DNA of 64,000 nucleotides from Hydrogenophaga sp. (lineage in GTDB: Bacteria; Pseudomonadota; Gammaproteobacteria; Burkholderiales; Burkholderiaceae_C): the NCBI GenBank assembly GCA_018993155.1, contig JAGKSX010000065.1:1-64000 (forward strand). Reading direction: 5' to 3'. The number at the start of each line of letters is the position of its first letter. Within the stretch, counting starts at the first letter, position 1. Position numbers and translations under genes: made by a program. The notes beneath the pieces were generated by a model, which saw only the letters and a program-made list of their open reading frames with translations, was not told the DNA's origin and made no database searches. Of this stretch, positions 1-8,413 are shown piece after piece.

Positions 1-527
1 AGCAACAGGTGCAGCCCGGCCCAGCCCAGGCAGGCACCGCGCCAGCCCCAGGCGGTGCCCATCCAGCCGCTGAGCGGCCAACCCACGGCGCTGGCGAAGC
101 CGCCCAGCAGCGTGATCCCCGTGATGGACGCGCGGGCGACATGTCCCTTGAGCCGCACCAGCGCGGCAAAGGCGGCGTCGTACAGGCCGCCGCCCATGAC
201 GATGCCCAGCAACAGCCAGCCCAGCACCAGCCCCGCCGTGCCCTGCGCTTGCGACAGCACCGCCAGGCCCGCAGCGGCGAGCAGGCTGGTGCCCGTGAGC
301 ACCGGGCGACCACCCCAGCGGTCGATGGCGCGGCCGGCCCAGGGGCCCAGCGCCGCGGCCAGCAGCATCGCGGCCGTGACCGCGCCCCAGACGTGGGACG
401 CCGGCACGCCCAAGCCCCGGGCCATGGGTGCGGCCAGCAGGGCCGGCAGGTAGTAGGTGGAGGCCCAGGCCAGCGTCTGCGCCGTGCCCAGACGCAGCAC
501 CAGGGGCCAGTCGCGTGCCGAGCCCAT
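1..527 (-). CDS. MFS transporter, N-terminal part (runs off the window)
   Basis: The minus strand is open from an ATG at 527 to the window edge, about 175 codons. The protein is very hydrophobic with several membrane segments. A loop carrying GRAIDRWGGRPVL resembles the conserved MFS loop 2-3 motif (G-x-x-x-D-R-x-G-R-R/P), and Trp-Gly/Trp-Arg turns fit a later loop. It should be an inner-membrane secondary transporter, with no substrate deducible. The start lies 9 nt after the NUDIX stop, so the two genes are probably cotranscribed. The C-terminal half is outside the window. Confidence 0.75.
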   Translation of the reverse strand, partial: MGSARDWPLVLRLGTAQTLAWASTYYLPALLAAPMARGLGVPASHVWGAVTAAMLLAAALGPWAGRAIDRWGGRPVLTGTSLLAAAGLAVLSQAQGTAGLVLGWLLLGIVMGGGLYDAAFAALVRLKGHVARASITGITLLGGFASAVGWPLSGWMGTAWGWRGACLGWAGLHLL

Positions 528-535
528 GCCGCTGC

Positions 536-1090
536 TCAGGCGATGTCGAAGGCGTGGAAGCCGAAGCGGCCCTGCCGGCGATCGGCGAAGTAGTGTTCCA
601 GCGTTTCCTTGACGGTGCGGAAGGCGATCTCGTCCCAGGGAATCTGGTCTTCGGTGAACAGCCGTGCCTCGATGGTTTCGTGGCCGGGGTCGAAGCGGTC
701 GCTCAGCAGCCGGGCGCGGTAGTAGATGTGCACCTGGCCCACGCGCGCCACGTTCATCAGCGTGAAGATGTCGCCGAGTTCGAACTGCGCGCCGGCTTCT
801 TCGTCGGTCTCGCGGGCCGCGCCTTCGGCGGTGGTTTCACCGAGCTCCATGAAGCCGGCCGGCAGCGTCCATTTGCCCCAGCGCGGTTCGATGTTGCGCT
901 TGCAGAGCAGCACGTACTCGCCCGTCTCGCCCCACACCGGCACGGTGCCGACAACGTTGAGCGGGTTCTCGTAGTGCACCGTGTGGCAGGTGGGGCAGAC
1001 GGCGCGGATCTTGGTGTCGCCGTCGTCGGGCAGGCGCATGTCGACGGCGGTGCCGCAGTTGCGGCAGTGTTTGGGGGGTGTGCGCAGCAT
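536..1090 (-). CDS. NUDIX hydrolase with N-terminal zinc ribbon
   Basis: A 184-residue protein. The NUDIX box is complete at about residues 79-101 (G-x5-E-x7-R-E-x2-E-E-x-G: GFMELGE then RETDEEAG). An N-terminal zinc ribbon uses Cys9/Cys12 and Cys32/Cys35, as in the NudC/NADH-pyrophosphatase-like branch. It is expected to hydrolyse a nucleoside-diphosphate-linked compound in the cytoplasm with Mg2+. The exact substrate cannot be read from sequence. It begins with ATG at 1090 and is followed 9 nt later by the MFS gene. A terminator at 1214-1239 separates it from the catabolic operon upstream. Confidence 0.9.
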   Translation of the reverse strand: MLRTPPKHCRNCGTAVDMRLPDDGDTKIRAVCPTCHTVHYENPLNVVGTVPVWGETGEYVLLCKRNIEPRWGKWTLPAGFMELGETTAEGAARETDEEAGAQFELGDIFTLMNVARVGQVHIYYRARLLSDRFDPGHETIEARLFTEDQIPWDEIAFRTVKETLEHYFADRRQGRFGFHAFDIA

Positions 1091-1109
1091 CGCGGCAGTG
1101 TAAGAGAAC

Positions 1110-1195
1110 CCACCCCTGCAGCGCTGCGCGCCTCCCCCTCAAGGGGGCAACGCTGGCAGACTGGCAGAGCCGGATCTGCGGCGTTCTGGAAGGTT
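1110..1195. repeat. Dispersed three-hairpin intergenic element, copy A
   Basis: This is the most divergent of four related copies (see 14070, 28651, 37264). In order it holds a small palindrome GCAGCGCTGC, a strong hairpin CCCCC-TCAA-GGGGG (1134-1147), and a third hairpin GCAGA-GCCGGA-TCTGC, ending in TTCTGGA. The order of the parts and the end sequence match the other copies. It lies between the NUDIX gene and the TRAP gene. Confidence 0.55.
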
Positions 1196-1213
1196 CGCTC
1201 GCTTCGGGTGGGC

Positions 1214-1239
1214 AAAAAAAACCGGGCGACAGCCCGGTT
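1214..1239 (-). terminator. Rho-independent terminator of the Rieske/TRAP operon
   Basis: AACCGGGC (1220-1227) pairs with GCCCGGTT (1232-1239) around a GACA loop. On the minus strand this 8-bp stem is followed by a run of T residues (the complement of the A-tract at 1214-1221). It sits 18 nt beyond the TRAP gene stop and marks the end of the five-gene operon that starts at 6366. Confidence 0.85.
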
Positions 1240-1256
1240 CTTTGCGTGATGAAGGC

Positions 1257-2303
1257 TCAGGCCTTCTTGCCGTGCTTGGCGATCAGGGCCTTGGCGGTTT
1301 CGAGCAGCTTCTTGCCGTCGAAGCCGCGCTTGTCCATGTCCTGCACCCACTCCACTTCCACCAGGCGCGCCTTGCGCTTGAATTCCTGCGCTTCGGCCGA
1401 GGGGATGGTGTAGATGGTGTTGCCCTGCTTGACGGCGGCTTCACGGCCGGGCGCATCGCCGGCCTGCTGCACCTTGCCCAGCCAGCCGGAGGTCTCGATG
1501 CCCGAGTTCTTGTCGATGACGGCCTTGAGGTCGGGCGGCAGCGAGGCGTACTTGTTGCGGTTCATGCCCATCACGAAGGTGGTGGTGTAGAGCGCGCCGC
1601 CAGCGGGGTCGAACTCGCTGTGGAACTTGGTGAGCTCGTGCACCTTGACCGAGGGCACCACTTCCCAGGGGATCACGCAGCCGTCGATCACGCCCTTGGA
1701 GAGCGCATCGGGGATCTGCGGCAGCGGCATGCCCACGGGGATGGCGCCGAGGTAGCCCAGCATCTTGGTGATCTGGCGGGTCGGGCCGCGCACCTTGGAG
1801 CCGCGCAGGTCTTCCGCGGTCTTGATCTGCTTGCTGCGCATGTGGAACATGCCGGGGCCGTGCACCTGCAGGGCGATCGGCTGCACTTCCTTGTACTCGT
1901 CGGGGGCCATCGTGGTGATGTACTCCCAGAAGGCCCTGGAGGTGGCTTCGGCGTTGTTCATCATGAACGGCAGCTCGAACACTTCGGTGCGCGGGAAGCG
2001 GCCCGGGGTGTTGCCCGGCAGGGTCCAGACGATGTCCACCACGCCGTCGCGGGCCTGGTCGAACAGCTGCACGGGCGTGCCGCCCAGTTGCATGGCGGGA
2101 TAACCTTCGAACTTGATCCGGCCGCCGGATTCCTTCTCGACCTTGTCCATCCATGCCTTGTGCATGTTGATGTACACGTTGGACTGAGGCGCCATGAACG
2201 TGTGGAACTTGAGCGTGACGCTTTGTTGGGCGAAGCCTGTGAGCGCGGGTGCGCCGAGGGCCACGGCCGCACCGGACTGGAGCAGGGTTCTGCGTTGAAT
2301 CAT
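1257..2303 (-). CDS. TRAP transporter substrate-binding protein, DctP family
   Basis: A 348-residue exported protein. The N-terminus has paired arginines and a hydrophobic stretch (MIQRRTLLQSGAAVALG) ending near FAQ, a Sec or Tat type signal. The mature part has the DctP-family layout, including VDIVWTLPGNTPGRFP and the region around the conserved binding arginine (LRGSKVRGPTRQ). It would capture a carboxylate or other organic anion in the periplasm. No DctQ/DctM membrane genes are in the window, so its permease must be elsewhere. It is the last gene of the minus-strand operon, 102 nt after the FAH-family gene, which suggests that it delivers the substrate of that pathway. Confidence 0.85.
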   Translation of the reverse strand: MIQRRTLLQSGAAVALGAPALTGFAQQSVTLKFHTFMAPQSNVYINMHKAWMDKVEKESGGRIKFEGYPAMQLGGTPVQLFDQARDGVVDIVWTLPGNTPGRFPRTEVFELPFMMNNAEATSRAFWEYITTMAPDEYKEVQPIALQVHGPGMFHMRSKQIKTAEDLRGSKVRGPTRQITKMLGYLGAIPVGMPLPQIPDALSKGVIDGCVIPWEVVPSVKVHELTKFHSEFDPAGGALYTTTFVMGMNRNKYASLPPDLKAVIDKNSGIETSGWLGKVQQAGDAPGREAAVKQGNTIYTIPSAEAQEFKRKARLVEVEWVQDMDKRGFDGKKLLETAKALIAKHGKKA

Positions 2304-2405
2304 GTTGAAAGTCTCCTGGGGTCAAAGAAAAACGGGAAAAGCATATGTCAGGCCAGGTCGTTTTCGTGAGAGGTCTAACCCTCGGATGCGACCTGCGTCA
2401 CGTTC

Positions 2406-3110
2406 TCACACCACGCGCACCGAAACGGGCGTGAGGCCGTCCACGCCGCCGTGCAGGGTGTCGCCGCTCACCACCGCTGCCACGCCTTCGGGCGTGCCGG
2501 TGTAGATCAGGTCGCCGGGTTGCAGTTCCCAGGCGGCCGACAGGTGTTCGATGGTCTCGGCCACATTCCAGATCAGCTTGGCCACGGTGCTGCGCTGGCG
2601 GTCCGCGCCATTGACCTGCAACCAGATCGGCGCCTCGTTCACGTTGCCGGCCTGCGCGGCCGGGGTGATGGGGCCGATGGGCGCGGACTGGTCGTAGGCC
2701 TTGCCGATGCACCAGGGGCGGCCCTGCTTCTTCATGTCGTTCTGCAGGTCGCGGCGCGTCATGTCCAGGCCCACGGCATAACCCCAGATGTGCTTCGCGG
2801 CATCGGCGGCTTTGATGTTCTTGCCGCCCACGCCGATGGCCACCACGAGTTCGATCTCGTGGTGCAGGTTGCCGGTGAGGCTGGGGTAGGGCATGGACGC
2901 GGTCTGGCCTGCCTCGGCGACCACGATGGCATCGGCCGGCTTGAGGAAGAAGAAGGGCGGCTCGCGGCCGGTGAAGCCCATCTCCTTGGCGTGCTCTTCG
3001 TAGTTGCGGCCTACGCAGTAGATGCGGTGCACGGGGAAGCGCTCGGCACGCCCGACCACGGGCACGCTCACGGTGGCCGGGGGGGCAAAGAGGTAGGAGG
3101 TGTCTGGCAT
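2406..3110 (-). CDS. Fumarylacetoacetate hydrolase family protein (fumarylpyruvate hydrolase-like)
   Basis: A 234-residue, single-domain FAH-family enzyme. It has the family's [16 protein letters not shown] entry motif, [10 protein letters not shown], the metal-binding [11 protein letters not shown] segment (Glu and Glu-x ligands) and the YTGTPEGV turn. The family cleaves C-C bonds in beta-diketo acids or decarboxylates them in aromatic-ring catabolism. The length and N-terminus resemble fumarylpyruvate hydrolases of gentisate pathways. It follows the ferredoxin gene by about 70 nt in the same operon. That position implies a late step acting on a ring-cleavage product of the oxygenase's substrate. 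The substrate assignment is inference. Confidence 0.85.
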   Translation of the reverse strand: MPDTSYLFAPPATVSVPVVGRAERFPVHRIYCVGRNYEEHAKEMGFTGREPPFFFLKPADAIVVAEAGQTASMPYPSLTGNLHHEIELVVAIGVGGKNIKAADAAKHIWGYAVGLDMTRRDLQNDMKKQGRPWCIGKAYDQSAPIGPITPAAQAGNVNEAPIWLQVNGADRQRSTVAKLIWNVAETIEHLSAAWELQPGDLIYTGTPEGVAAVVSGDTLHGGVDGLTPVSVRVV

Positions 3111-3179
3111 GGCGGATGGTTTTGTTGGAATCGAAGATCACCAGTGTGCCATGGGCGCAGACCGCCTTTCGGTGCGTCC

Positions 3180-3503
3180 TCAATGCTGGGACGCGGGCAG
3201 CCGGACCTCCATGCCATCCATCTCCGGCGTGAGCTTGATCTGGCAACTCAGGCGGCTGTCAGCCTCCACCGGGCTGGACGCGAAGTCCAGCATGTCGATC
3301 TCGTCGGGCACCGGGGTGCTCAGCATGGCGGCCCAGGGCGCCCCGATCATCACGTGGCAGGTGGCGCAGGTGAGGCTGCCGCCGCAGTCGGCCTCGACGC
3401 CCTGGATGTTCGCGTCCACCGCGGCCTTCATCAGGCTCTGGCCGGGCTCGGCCTGGATGGCCTGCACCGTGCCATCGGCGTTGAGGAATCGGATCGAGAT
3501 CAT
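3180..3503 (-). CDS. 2Fe-2S ferredoxin, plant/adrenodoxin type
   Basis: A 107-residue protein with cluster ligands Cys40, Cys46, Cys49 and Cys87 (C-G-G-S-L-T-C-A-T-C, then the distal LSC), the spacing of vertebrate/bacterial adrenodoxin-like ferredoxins. It probably passes electrons to the Rieske oxygenase encoded two genes upstream. I chose ATG 3503, 8 nt after the glutamine-synthetase-like stop. A TTG at 3515 would add four residues but overlaps the preceding stop and adds nothing conserved. No ferredoxin reductase is encoded nearby, so a shared cellular reductase must supply electrons. Confidence 0.9.
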   Translation of the reverse strand: MISIRFLNADGTVQAIQAEPGQSLMKAAVDANIQGVEADCGGSLTCATCHVMIGAPWAAMLSTPVPDEIDMLDFASSPVEADSRLSCQIKLTPEMDGMEVRLPASQH

Positions 3504-3511
3504 GGGCGGGC

Positions 3512-4990
3512 TCAAGTCCTGGCGAAGTACTCGCGGCGCTCGAAGTCGGTCTTGTCTTCGGCTTGCGCGTGGCGGTCGATCTCGCTTTGCTTGATGCGGC
3601 AGAAGTAGCGCACGAAGTCGTCACCCAGCGCTGCGCACAGCGCGCTGTCGGCGCGCAGCGCATCCAGGCCTTCACCCAGCGAAGAGGGCAGCTTCTGGTT
3701 GTCGGCCGCGTAGGGCGATTCGCTCGCGGGCGGCGGCAGCGTGGCGCGGGCCAGGCCGTCGAGTCCGGCGTGGATCTGCGCGGCCATGTAGAGGTAGGGG
3801 TTGGCGGCGGGCTCACCCACGCGGTTCTCGATGCGGGTGGCGTTGTCGCCGGCCGCACCCACCACGCGCAGCATGGCGCCCCGGTTGTCCTGCCCCCACA
3901 GCGCGGCCTGCGGCGCGAGCGCGTTGGGCCGGAAGCGGGCAAAGCCGTTGATGGTGGGCGTGCACAGCACCGTCATGCCGCGCGCGTGCGACAGCAGGCC
4001 GGCAAGCCAGTGCGCGCCCGCCCCGGACAGCGTGTGCGTGGCGTCGGTGCGGGTGGTGCCGGGTGCGGGCGTGTCGCGCACGCAGGCGTTGCGGCCGGTC
4101 CGCAGGTCCACCAGCGACTGGTGCAGGTGCCAGCCGCTGGACATGATGTTGGGGAACGGCGGGCGGCACATGAAGGTGGCGTGGTATCCCGCGCGCCGCA
4201 GCGCCTGGCGCACACCGTTGCGGAACAGCACCATCTGGTCGGCGGCGGTGAGGGCGTCGGTGGCGTCGAACACCGCTTCCACCTGGCTCGGGCCGAGTTC
4301 GATCTCCAGCGACTGCAGCGGCAGGCCCAAAGCCTGCGCGGTGCGCTGCACGATGCGCAGCGGCTCGTCGCTCATGTCGCCCATGGCCTCGGCCTGCAGG
4401 TTGTAGCCGGGGTGGATCATCTCCACCGTGGGCGGCAGGCCGGGCCAGGCCGCGAGTTCGGGGTCGAGCTGAGGGCGGGTGTCGGTGATGCGGTAGATGT
4501 GGAATTCCACCTCCAGCCCGGTCTTGAGGCCGTAGCCGGCCTGGCCCAGTTTGGCCAGCGCGGTCTGCAGCATGCCGCGCGCGTCCAGCGGCACCGGCGT
4601 GCCGTCGGCGAACCAGGGCTGGCAGCGCAGCCAGCCGGTGCGCTCCAGCCAGGGCAGCACGGTGAAACTCTGCGGATCGGGCATGAGCATGAGGTTGGCC
4701 GCGCCGGCGAAGCCGGGCAGGCCGTCGGCGCCACCGGGCTCGAACACCTTCCAGGCCGTGCGGTCGGCCGTGTCCTTGAGCATCAGCGTGCCCACCATGC
4801 CCACGCCGTCGTTCAGCGCGCGCAGCGCTGCCTTGGCGGTGAGCGTCTTGCCGCGCAGCATGCCGTGGGCGTCGCCCCAGCCGAAGCGCACCAGCTCGAT
4901 GCCGCTGGCTTCAATGAGTTGGGCCACGCGCCGGCATTCGGCGTCGCGTTCGGGGGATTCGAGGCCGCAGCGTTGGGCGAACGACGTCAT
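3512..4990 (-). CDS. Glutamine synthetase-like gamma-glutamyl ligase
   Basis: A 492-residue protein of the glutamine synthetase fold. Recognisable catalytic pieces, in order: LEVEFHIY (metal-binding Glu pair), IELGPSQVEAVFD, SGWHLHQSL (GS nucleotide/metal His segment) and RIENRVGEPAANPYLYMAA (the C-terminal Arg/Asn motif). It is not a housekeeping GlnA in context: it overlaps the Rieske oxygenase gene by 4 nt (ATGA) and is followed by a ferredoxin. GS-like enzymes of this kind (TdnQ/AtdA1 in aniline catabolism) gamma-glutamylate an amine before oxygenation. A role here on an amine or arylamine is inference. ATG 4990 is fixed by the overlap; the frame extends further upstream but only as an antisense-like extension. 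Confidence 0.85.
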   Translation of the reverse strand: MTSFAQRCGLESPERDAECRRVAQLIEASGIELVRFGWGDAHGMLRGKTLTAKAALRALNDGVGMVGTLMLKDTADRTAWKVFEPGGADGLPGFAGAANLMLMPDPQSFTVLPWLERTGWLRCQPWFADGTPVPLDARGMLQTALAKLGQAGYGLKTGLEVEFHIYRITDTRPQLDPELAAWPGLPPTVEMIHPGYNLQAEAMGDMSDEPLRIVQRTAQALGLPLQSLEIELGPSQVEAVFDATDALTAADQMVLFRNGVRQALRRAGYHATFMCRPPFPNIMSSGWHLHQSLVDLRTGRNACVRDTPAPGTTRTDATHTLSGAGAHWLAGLLSHARGMTVLCTPTINGFARFRPNALAPQAALWGQDNRGAMLRVVGAAGDNATRIENRVGEPAANPYLYMAAQIHAGLDGLARATLPPPASESPYAADNQKLPSSLGEGLDALRADSALCAALGDDFVRYFCRIKQSEIDRHAQAEDKTDFERREYFART

Positions 4991-6366
4991 TTGGCGCCCG
5001 CCGTTTCCTCGGCGGAGGCCTTCTGGTGCCAGGGCGCGCCTTCGCGCTTCTCGCGCACCGCGTCCTGCCACCAGGTTTCCCAGCCCTGCGCGGGGGCGAT
5101 GCCGTCCACCGTGTCGGGGCCGGCAATGGCGCCGTGCAAGGCGGGGTCGGCCACGCCGGGGGCGGTGCCGCCTTGCTCCACAGCGTCGATGGCCTGCAGC
5201 AGCATGCGGCGGTTCGCCATCACCACCTTGTCGGTGGTGCCCAGGTGTTCGCGCGTGCGGTCCTGGATCGGGCCCATGCTCTCGCAGGCCCACTGGTCGT
5301 GCACGTTGATGTCGTCCTCGCCCATGCCGAGGTAGGTGCGGGTCTGCTGCTCTTCGGCGTTGAAGCCCCAGTTGTTGTGGCGGCCCGCCTTCGGGATGTA
5401 GTCGGGCAGGGTCACGGCCTGCAGGCGCGGCGTGCGCATGGCGTCCTTGTCCACCGGGCCGGTGAAGCTGGTGAAGAAGGCGTACCAGTAGTTGTGGGTG
5501 TCGTCCACCGGCACGTGCATCTGCGTGATGGTCATGGTCTCCGACAGCGGGATCACGAAGGTCTGCGGGAACACGGCATTGGTCACGCGCACGTGGGTCA
5601 GCTCGTCGGTCATGGGGCGCAGCGCGGTGAGCTGCAGGCCATAGGGCTTGGGCTCGAAGCTGATGAGGGGCTGGCCGAATTCGCGCATCACGCGCGTCAT
5701 GGGCCAGCGTTCGCCGCCCACGTCACCGGCGCTGGCGCCGCGGAACTGCTTGCCGTAGCTGTCTTCCAGCGAGCCGTCGTTGAAGAAGCGGTGCAGGTAG
5801 GAGGCGTGGGCCGGGTCGATGCCCACTTCCAGCGACTGGAGCCAGTTGCAGTGCCACAGGCCCTTGAAGGCGAAGGTGTGGCTTTCGGGCGCGGTGAAGC
5901 AGTCCAGCTCGGGGAAGGGCGGGGGCGTCTGGCCTTCGGGGCCGAACCAGCCGAACAGCACGCCGCTGCGCTGCACCAGCGGGTAGCTGCGCTGCTTGAT
6001 GCGCGTGCACATCTTGCTGCCGGCCGGTTCGGCCGGGGTGTCGATGCACTGGCCCGTGGTGTCGAACTTCCAGCCGTGGAAGGGGCAGCGGATGCCATCG
6101 CCTTCGTTGCGGCCGAAGGCGAGGTCGGCGCCGCGGTGCGGGCAGTCGCGATCGAGCAGGCCGAACTCGCCCTGGGCGTCGCGGAACAGCACGAAGTTCT
6201 GGCCCAGCACGCGCACCGCCTTCACGGGACGCACGGCCATCTGGGGATCCAGCGCGGGGTTGAATTCGTCCATCAGCGCCACCGGCTGCCAGTAGCGGCG
6301 CAGCAGCTCGCCACCGGGCGTGCCCGGTCCGACCTGGGTCATGCGTTGATTGAGTTCGGCTTTCAT
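4987..6366 (-). CDS. Rieske non-haem iron ring-hydroxylating oxygenase, alpha subunit
   Basis: A 459-residue oxygenase. The Rieske 2Fe-2S ligands are Cys75/His77 and Cys94/His97 (CPH, then CPFH). The mononuclear iron site follows with Asp184, His187 and His192 (D-P-A-H-A-S-Y-L-H). The family hydroxylates aromatic or alicyclic carbons using O2 and electrons from a ferredoxin. The sequence resembles the phenoxybenzoate-dioxygenase-like group, and no beta subunit is present. ATG 6366 has a GGAG ribosome site about 8 nt upstream; an in-frame start further out at 6447 lies beyond the promoter and is unlikely. It is the first gene of the operon and is divergent from a GntR regulator. Confidence 0.88.
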   Translation of the reverse strand: MKAELNQRMTQVGPGTPGGELLRRYWQPVALMDEFNPALDPQMAVRPVKAVRVLGQNFVLFRDAQGEFGLLDRDCPHRGADLAFGRNEGDGIRCPFHGWKFDTTGQCIDTPAEPAGSKMCTRIKQRSYPLVQRSGVLFGWFGPEGQTPPPFPELDCFTAPESHTFAFKGLWHCNWLQSLEVGIDPAHASYLHRFFNDGSLEDSYGKQFRGASAGDVGGERWPMTRVMREFGQPLISFEPKPYGLQLTALRPMTDELTHVRVTNAVFPQTFVIPLSETMTITQMHVPVDDTHNYWYAFFTSFTGPVDKDAMRTPRLQAVTLPDYIPKAGRHNNWGFNAEEQQTRTYLGMGEDDINVHDQWACESMGPIQDRTREHLGTTDKVVMANRRMLLQAIDAVEQGGTAPGVADPALHGAIAGPDTVDGIAPAQGWETWWQDAVREKREGAPWHQKASAEETAGAK

Positions 6367-6407
6367 GGGGGAATCTCCGGCAATAAAACGGGGTGGGGTA
6401 TCGAAAT

Positions 6408-6436
6408 GGTATACCGTTTTTTGATTTCGGTGTACA
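6408..6436. promoter_or_regulatory. Divergent promoter with two GntR-like operator repeats
   Basis: On the minus strand TGTACA (6431-6436) and TATACC (6408-6413) are separated by exactly 17 nt and form a plausible -35/-10 pair for the oxygenase operon. Two related sites, GGTATACC (6408-6415) and GGTGTACA (6429-6436), begin 21 bp apart, two helical turns. They cover both promoter boxes, as expected for a repressor. The adjacent regulator at 6446 is the obvious candidate to bind here. Confidence 0.5.
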
Positions 6437-6445
6437 TTTTGTGCC

Positions 6446-7165
6446 ATGAGCCTGCAAGAAACCGTTTTGATGCAATTGCGCGACCTGATCCTGAGCGGTC
6501 AGTTCGAACCCGGCCAGCGCCTGGCCGAGCAACAGCTGGCCGAGCGCCTGGGCGCCTCGCGCACGCCAGTGCGCGCCGCGCTGGTCACGCTGGAGCAGGA
6601 GGGCCTGGTGCAGGCCAACGAGACCGGCAAGTACCTGGTGCGCCAGTTCACCGCGCAGGAAGTGATCGACGCCATCGCGGTGCGCGGCCACCTCGAAGGC
6701 ATGGCCGCGCGCCTGGTGGCCGAACACGGCGTGTCTCGACAGTTGCAAGGCCAGCTCCAGACCGTGCTCGACGAGGGAGACCGCCTGCTCGCGGACAACC
6801 CGCTGACCATCGAAAGCTACGCGGCCTACGCCTTGATGAACGACCGCTTCCACGCGCTGATCCTCGATGCCTGCGGCAACCGGGCCTTGCAGCGCTCGGT
6901 GGAGCTCAACGACAAGCTGCCGTTCGCCCCGGCCTCGGCCATGCTGCCCATGCAAGGCACGGTGACCATGGATCGCGACTGGATGCTGTACGCGCACCGC
7001 CAGCACCACATGCTGTTCGATGCCCTGCGGCGCGGCGAAAGCGCGCGCGCCCAGGCGCTCGCGGTGGAGCACACGGAAGTGGCGCAGATGAACATGCGCC
7101 TGGCGCTGGAGCGGCGCGCCGAGTCCGAGCAGGTGCTGCCCGGCATCCGCCTGGTGGTGGGCTGA
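6446..7165 (+). CDS. GntR family transcriptional regulator, FCD (FadR) type
   Basis: A 239-residue regulator. The N-terminal winged helix-turn-helix spans about residues 1-70 (LRDLILSGQFEPGQRL...LAERLGASRTPVRAAL), followed by an all-helical FCD ligand domain. That domain includes the metal-ligand-type residues Asp/His (NDRFHALIL, then YAHRQHHMLFDAL). FCD regulators are typically repressors released by a catabolic intermediate, often a carboxylate. It diverges from the Rieske/GS operon across a 79-bp gap with two matching operator-like sites, so it very likely controls that operon and itself. The effector is unknown. Confidence 0.9.
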   Translation: MSLQETVLMQLRDLILSGQFEPGQRLAEQQLAERLGASRTPVRAALVTLEQEGLVQANETGKYLVRQFTAQEVIDAIAVRGHLEGMAARLVAEHGVSRQLQGQLQTVLDEGDRLLADNPLTIESYAAYALMNDRFHALILDACGNRALQRSVELNDKLPFAPASAMLPMQGTVTMDRDWMLYAHRQHHMLFDALRRGESARAQALAVEHTEVAQMNMRLALERRAESEQVLPGIRLVVG

Positions 7166-7275
7166 TCGTTCAGCACAAGTGCGGCGGGTCTGCCGTGGGG
7201 GTTTGAGCGCTCCCCGGGAAGCGTCGGAGGTGGCTGCACACTATGGGCCATCGTTCAACCCGCTTCCTTTCCCGC

Positions 7276-8379
7276 ATGACCCGTCTTTTCGAGCCCACCA
7301 CCGCCGGCCAGCTGTCGTTGGCCAACCGTGTCGTCATGGCACCGCTCACGCGCAACCGCGCGCCCAATGCCGTGCCCACGCCGCTCATGGCCACCTATTA
7401 CCAGCAGCGCGCCAGCGCTGGCCTGCTGATCACCGAAGCCACCGCGATCAGCCACCAGGGCCAGGGTTATGCCGATGTACCGGGCCTGTACGCGCCCGAA
7501 CAGGTGGAGGGCTGGAAGCGCGTGACCGCGGCCGTGCACACCGCCGGCGGCAAGATCGTCACCCAGCTCTGGCACGTGGGCCGCGTCTCGCACACCGAAC
7601 TGCAACCCAACGGCGGCGCCCCCGTGGCGCCCTCGGCCATTGCCGCCAGGACCAAGACGGTGCTGATCAAGGACGGTGTGCCCACGTTCGTGGAAACCTC
7701 CGCGCCGCGCGCGCTCGATGCGGCCGAACTGCCCGGCATCGTCGAGGACTACCGCAAGGCCGCGCTGGCCGCCATCGAGGCTGGCTTCGACGGGGTCGAA
7801 ATCCACGCGGCCAATGGCTACCTGATTGACGAGTTCCTCAAGACCGGCAGCAACCACCGCACCGATGCCTACGGCGGCGGCATCGAGAACCGTGCGCGCC
7901 TGCTGCTGGAAGTGGTCCAGGCCGTGACCGATGCGATCGGCGCGGCACGCACTGGCATCCGCCTTTCGCCCGTGACGCCGGCCAACGACGTGGTCGACGC
8001 CGACCCGCAGCCGCTCTTCACCTGCGTGGTGCGCGAGCTGGCGCGTTTCGATCTGGCTTATGTGCATTTCATCGAAGGCGCCACGGGTGGCCCGCGCGAG
8101 ATCCCCGATCGCCCGTTCGACTACGCCGCGCTGCGCGCCACCTACCGCGCGGCCGGCGGCCGTGCGGCCTGGATGGTCAACAACGGCTACGACCTCGCGC
8201 TGGCGCAGAAGGCCCTGGACGACGGCGCCGACCTCGTGGCCTTCGGCAAGAGCTACATCGCCAACCCCGATCTCGTGGCCCGGCTCCAGCAGGGTGGCCC
8301 GTTCAACCAGCCCGACAAGGCCACGTTCTACGGCGGCGGCGAGAAGGGCTACACCGACTACCCCGCGTTGACGGCCTGA
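7276..8379 (+). CDS. nemA: Old yellow enzyme family flavin oxidoreductase (alkene reductase)
   Basis: A 367-residue FMN enzyme of the NemA/OYE type. TIM-barrel features are present: APLTRNRA near the N-terminus, QLWHVGR, the HAANGYL substrate-binding His/Asn pair, and the FMN-phosphate segment near FGKSYIANPDLVARL. Such enzymes reduce activated C=C bonds and nitro groups with NAD(P)H in the cytoplasm. I place the start at ATG 7276 (MTRLFEPTTAG), the family's usual N-terminus. An ATG at 7243 adds 11 non-conserved residues. It precedes maiA on the same strand by 34 nt. Confidence 0.88.
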   Translation: MTRLFEPTTAGQLSLANRVVMAPLTRNRAPNAVPTPLMATYYQQRASAGLLITEATAISHQGQGYADVPGLYAPEQVEGWKRVTAAVHTAGGKIVTQLWHVGRVSHTELQPNGGAPVAPSAIAARTKTVLIKDGVPTFVETSAPRALDAAELPGIVEDYRKAALAAIEAGFDGVEIHAANGYLIDEFLKTGSNHRTDAYGGGIENRARLLLEVVQAVTDAIGAARTGIRLSPVTPANDVVDADPQPLFTCVVRELARFDLAYVHFIEGATGGPREIPDRPFDYAALRATYRAAGGRAAWMVNNGYDLALAQKALDDGADLVAFGKSYIANPDLVARLQQGGPFNQPDKATFYGGGEKGYTDYPALTA

Positions 8380-8413
8380 CGGGCCCAGCCGCTGCGGGTT
8401 TATCCTTGGGGCC

